From NCBI GenBank assembly GCA_015486915.1, contig WFQS01000376.1:1-9372 (forward strand): DNA of 9,372 nt, written 5' to 3'. Shown piece after piece: positions 6,296-9,372 of the stretch. Each line of letters begins with the position of its first letter. Position 1 is the stretch's first letter. The DNA is from Desulfobacteraceae bacterium (GTDB lineage: Bacteria > Desulfobacterota > Desulfobacteria > Desulfobacterales > Desulfobacteraceae). A program made the position numbers and the translations under genes. The notes beneath the pieces were generated by a model that did no database searches, had not been told where the DNA came from, and saw nothing but the letters and a program-made list of their open reading frames with translations.

Positions 6296-7621
6296 ATGAA
6301 TTTAACTGCATACAATGAGGATCTTTTCAGATTTATTGAAAATTCTCCCACCGTATTTCATGCTGTTTCAACCATGGCATATGAACTTGAAAAAAACGGG
6401 TTCACGGCTCTTAGGGAACAGGATGCATGGAAACTAGAAAAAGGGGAAAAATATTTTGTTACACGCAATGGCTCATCAATTATTGCTTTTATAATGGGCA
6501 AAAAATCACCAGTTGATACAGGAATAAAAATTACCGGAGCGCATACTGACAGCCCATGCCTCAAGGTAAAACCCCACCCTGAATTACAATCGGATTCCAT
6601 GTTGAGAATAGGTGTGGAGGTCTATGGTGGAGCACTTTTAACAACCTGGTTTGACAGGAAACTGAACCTGGCAGGACGGGTAACCTGCCTTGAGCATCAG
6701 GATAACGGCGATGATATTTTGAAAAATTTTCTCATAAATTTCAACAGGCCGGTTGCTGTTATTCCAAGCCTTGCAGTACACTTTGAAAGAAATTCTACCA
6801 CAGGCAGCAAAGTTAATCCCCAGTTGCACATCCCGCCGTTGTTTCTTCTTGAAAATAAAGGTGAAAGCACATCCTTTGACAAAATACTTTTTAAACAGAT
6901 AAAGCAGGAATATCCGGGTGTCATGGCAAAAGATATACTTGGGTTTGACATGAATTTTTCAGACTTTGAACCTCCCTGTTTTGCAGGGTTGAACAACGAA
7001 TTTATCTCATCACCGCGCCTTGACAACCTGATTTCATGTCATGCATGTTTAAAAAGTATTGAAAGTGCCGGCAGTCTTTCAACTTCCCTTATTGTATGCA
7101 CTGATAATGAAGAAACAGGCAGCTATACAAGATCAGGTGCAAGGGGGTCTTTTCTTGAATCTATTCTGTCAAGAATAAGCGTTACTCCTGAAAATACAGC
7201 GAGAACAGCTGCACGATCAATGATAATTTCAATGGACAATGCCCACGCCGTTAACCCTTCATACATGGAAAAATACGAAGCAAACCACATATGCCGGTTG
7301 AATAAAGGGCCTGTTCTTAAAATCAATGCATCCCAAAAATACGCTTCCGATTCTCAATCAGGAGCTTTTTTTAAATATCTCTGTAAAAAGGCAGATGTCT
7401 GCTTTCAAACATTTGTAATGAGAAATGATATACCATGCGGAAGCACAATAGGACCTGCCATATCATCAAAAACGGGAATAAGAGCTGTGGACGCGGGAGC
7501 ACCTACTCTATCCATGCATTCCATAAGGGAATTAACAGGTAATAAAGACCCTTTCATGTTTTTTAAGGTGATTAAAGAATTTTTTTCCATGGATGATGAA
7601 ATGCTTTTATCCTTGACATAA
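6296..7621 (+). CDS. apeB: M18 family aminopeptidase (aspartyl aminopeptidase type)
   Basis: Zinc-dependent cytoplasmic exopeptidase that removes N-terminal residues, classically acidic ones, from peptides. The 441 residues are close to the roughly 430 usual for bacterial M18 enzymes. The di-metal site is complete and in family order: H83 and D85 in GAHTDSPCLKVKP, D243 in SPRLDN, E272/E273 in DNEETGS (catalytic Glu plus ligand), D314 in MDNAHAVNP, and H408 in MHSIRE. The signature VEVYGGALLTTWFDRKL is also present. The ATG has a good ribosome-binding site, AAGGGAA, about 6 bases upstream. The gene appears to be transcribed alone. Its upstream DNA has been altered by a MITE ending 18 bp before the start, so a promoter or leader RNA may come from the element. 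The substrate range within M18 cannot be told from sequence. Confidence 0.95.
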   Translation: MNLTAYNEDLFRFIENSPTVFHAVSTMAYELEKNGFTALREQDAWKLEKGEKYFVTRNGSSIIAFIMGKKSPVDTGIKITGAHTDSPCLKVKPHPELQSDSMLRIGVEVYGGALLTTWFDRKLNLAGRVTCLEHQDNGDDILKNFLINFNRPVAVIPSLAVHFERNSTTGSKVNPQLHIPPLFLLENKGESTSFDKILFKQIKQEYPGVMAKDILGFDMNFSDFEPPCFAGLNNEFISSPRLDNLISCHACLKSIESAGSLSTSLIVCTDNEETGSYTRSGARGSFLESILSRISVTPENTARTAARSMIISMDNAHAVNPSYMEKYEANHICRLNKGPVLKINASQKYASDSQSGAFFKYLCKKADVCFQTFVMRNDIPCGSTIGPAISSKTGIRAVDAGAPTLSMHSIRELTGNKDPFMFFKVIKEFFSMDDEMLLSLT

Positions 7622-7750
7622 AACAAGACTATGGTTATATCGGTCAGTTAATTAAAGCTTGATGATCTTGAGATTTTTAGTGCCCAAGTTTTCAATTCCT
7701 GTCAAAAAAACAAGAAATTGGGAAAAGGCAGGGGAGCTGCAGGCATCGCC

Positions 7751-7775
7751 AGCCTTGGAGGCTTAATCTTTTTTA
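7751..7775 (+). terminator. Weak intrinsic terminator candidate after apeB
   Basis: AGCCT (7751-7755) and AGGCT (7759-7763) form a five-pair stem with a three-base loop, followed by AATCTTTTTTATTTG. Its position 130 bp after the apeB stop and before the next gene fits transcription termination. The stem is short, so efficiency is doubtful. The rest of this 227-bp spacer holds only a bulged CCCAA/TTGGG pairing (7683-7722). Confidence 0.42.
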
Positions 7776-7848
7776 TTTGAAATGCCATGCCGGTTAAATT
7801 AAAAGAAGCAGCTTAAAAATTGTTTTTAAAAAAACTAAAGGAAATTAA

Positions 7849-8394
7849 TTGAAAAATTTTAACGAACAATTAAAAAATAACAGAAAAAAAATTATTGATA
7901 AATGGTTTAAAGCTATCATTAATACCTATCCACAAGAAACGGCAAGAATTCTCGTCAAATCAAAAAACAGGTTTGACAACCCTGTAGGGGTCGCAACAAT
8001 GCAGTGTGCAGAAGCGGTTGTTGATCTTTTGCCCGGAGACACTGATTTTGAGAAAGTGGAATCTGAACTTGACTCTGTAATAAGGATAAGAGCTGTCCAG
8101 AGTTTCAAGCCATCCAATGCAATAGGTTTTGTATTTTCCCTTAAAGGTATTGTAAGGGATGTACTTGGTTCCTCTTTTTTCAATGAGTCCGGTGACAGGA
8201 AAATCAGCGAAACCTTTGACAGAAAAATAGATAAAATAGCTCTCGCAGCTTTTGACAGGTTCATGAAGTGCAGAGAGGATGTATTCCTTTTAAAAGCCAT
8301 GGAATCCAAGAGAAGGATTCACAGGGCATTTGAAAGGGCCGGTTTAGTACCCGAGCTCACGGAGGAAGAACTCCTTGGCTCAAGCAAATCTTAA
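7849..8394 (+). CDS. RsbRD N-terminal-domain protein preceding dsrM
   Basis: A 181-residue soluble, mostly helical protein matching what I know of the RsbRD_N family, the N-terminal domain of RsbT co-antagonist proteins. Recognisable pieces are NRKKIIDKWFKAIINTYP (about residues 11-28), the segment NRFDNPVG (about 41-48) and the charged DRKIDKIALAAFDRFMKCRED helix. There is no STAS domain, so this is the sensing half without the partner-binding half. The start is TTG with AAAGGA (7837-7842) six bases upstream; no earlier in-frame start looks better. It lies 82 bp upstream of dsrM on the same strand. From memory, such proteins commonly sit next to dsrMKJOP in sulfate reducers, which suggests a regulatory or assembly role, but none is established to my knowledge. 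The family call is good; the function is unknown. Confidence 0.85.
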   Translation: MKNFNEQLKNNRKKIIDKWFKAIINTYPQETARILVKSKNRFDNPVGVATMQCAEAVVDLLPGDTDFEKVESELDSVIRIRAVQSFKPSNAIGFVFSLKGIVRDVLGSSFFNESGDRKISETFDRKIDKIALAAFDRFMKCREDVFLLKAMESKRRIHRAFERAGLVPELTEEELLGSSKS

Positions 8395-8476
8395 ACAGGC
8401 GTCTAGCAGAATTTATCGTGTTGTTTGCTTGTCTGCGAAAATTTCTGCAGAGCCGAAATAACGAGGTGGTTGGAAT

Positions 8477-9372
8477 ATGAATCAAAAGTATTTGGTACCC
8501 TTGGCAGGTGTTTTTCTGCTTTTTCTCGTGGCGTACACAGGGGTAGAAGGAGCAGGGCTTCAATGGCTTTTTGGAATTGCTGTACCCTATGCAGCTCTCC
8601 TCGCCTTTCTCGCCGGCTTTTTTTACCGGGTCATGGGATGGGCATCATCTGCAGTTCCTTTCAGAATCCCCACAACTTGTGGACAGGCAAAATCATTGCC
8701 ATGGATTAAACAGAACTGGGTGGATGACCCTGACACAGCAGGCGGTGTATTTGTCAGAATGCTCACTGAAATATTTCTTTTCAGATCATTGTTCAGAAAT
8801 ACAAGAGCAGCATTTCACAGAGATGAAAAAAACAGGCTTTCCTATTCATGGGAAATTTTCTTATGGGTTGGAGCCATGGCATTTCATTACTCGTTTCTTG
8901 TGGTGATTTTAAGACATCTGAGATTTTTCACTTCTCCTGTTCCTGGCTGTGTGAAATTGCTTACAAGAATGGACGGAATTCTTCAGATCGGACTTCCTGA
9001 ACTGCGTATTTCAGGAGTAGTGCTTCTTCTTGCAGTTTTTTTTCTTTTGCTTAGAAGAATATTTGATGCCAAGGTGAGCTATATTTCACAGGCAGCAGAT
9101 TATTTCCCGCTTTTTCTCATTTTGGCAATAGCAGGAACAGGAATCTGTATGAGATATTTCACAAGAGTGGATATTATAGGTGTAAAAGAATTGACAATGG
9201 GTCTTGTAACATTTCATCCGGTTATTCCCAAGGGAGTGGGAGGCTTGTTTTATGCCCATGTATTCATGGTGAGCATACTTTTTGCCTATATCCCGAACAG
9301 CAAACTCATGCACATGGGTGGAATTTTCTTAAGCCCCACGAGAAACATGGCAAACAATAACCGTGCTGTAAG
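8477..9372 (+). CDS. dsrM: DsrM, cytochrome b subunit of the DsrMKJOP complex (3' end missing)
   Basis: Integral membrane subunit, related to NarI of nitrate reductase, of the complex linking the menaquinone pool to the DsrC trisulfide step of sulfate reduction. The first 298 codons are present, out of a usual length of roughly 330-340, and the frame is still open at the window edge. Membrane segments fall near residues 5-24, 31-53, 127-146, 178-194, 209-228 and 255-272. Four histidines match the haem-b ligand spacing of NarI: H137 and H147, 10 apart like NarI H56/H66, and H261 and H279, 18 apart like NarI H187/H205. The ATG has GAGGTGG (8463-8469) seven bases upstream. It follows the RsbRD-N gene on the same strand; dsrK would be expected just beyond the window. 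HdrE-like subunits are related, but the context favours DsrM. Confidence 0.94.
   Translation, partial: MNQKYLVPLAGVFLLFLVAYTGVEGAGLQWLFGIAVPYAALLAFLAGFFYRVMGWASSAVPFRIPTTCGQAKSLPWIKQNWVDDPDTAGGVFVRMLTEIFLFRSLFRNTRAAFHRDEKNRLSYSWEIFLWVGAMAFHYSFLVVILRHLRFFTSPVPGCVKLLTRMDGILQIGLPELRISGVVLLLAVFFLLLRRIFDAKVSYISQAADYFPLFLILAIAGTGICMRYFTRVDIIGVKELTMGLVTFHPVIPKGVGGLFYAHVFMVSILFAYIPNSKLMHMGGIFLSPTRNMANNNRAV

Noticed and set aside
8425..8906. Plus-strand frames overlapping dsrM in other phases.
   Set aside because: The dsrM frame beginning at 8477 has a good ribosome-binding site, membrane segments and conserved histidines; the overlapping frames do not.

Overview
The window looks like chromosomal DNA of an AT-rich dissimilatory sulfate reducer, most likely a Desulfobacterales-type member of the Desulfobacterota. 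The main evidence is a dsrM gene running off the right edge, preceded by a small RsbRD-N-domain gene, an arrangement I associate with sulfate reducers. The species cannot be named from sequence alone.

Layout from left to right. murJ (minus strand, 45-1826) encodes the lipid II flippase. A 234-bp divergent spacer carrying three short hairpin repeats separates it from rpsT (plus strand, 2061-2327, ribosomal protein S20, TTG start). rpsT converges on the minus-strand pair leuS-lptE (5687-2579), which are one base apart and probably co-transcribed. The convergent spacer (2328-2578) holds a full copy of a 114-bp repeat and a stem-loop that may be a shared terminator. A gene-poor stretch (5688-6295) contains a truncated copy of the same repeat and a 131-bp MITE-like element with perfect terminal inverted repeats and an 8-bp target duplication. 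apeB (plus, 6296-7621, M18 aminopeptidase) follows directly. After a spacer with a weak terminator come the RsbRD-N-domain gene (7849-8394) and the 5' part of dsrM (8477 to the edge), probably the start of the dsrMKJOP transcription unit.

Functionally, the left two thirds is housekeeping: lipid II export (murJ), LPS assembly at the outer membrane (lptE), translation (rpsT, leuS) and peptide turnover (apeB). The right end belongs to the membrane electron-transfer complex of sulfate reduction.

The most unusual content is the repeats. A 114-bp palindrome-headed element occurs downstream of rpsT and also, ungapped at 86/114 identical bases, inside the murJ coding region. There it contributes 38 in-frame residues to an enlarged loop, much as Rickettsia palindromic elements do inside genes. 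Covarying stem bases between copies support a real hairpin family. The MITE has GTAA-starting ends and 8-bp duplications, as in the IS66 family, and was inserted immediately upstream of the apeB ribosome-binding site.
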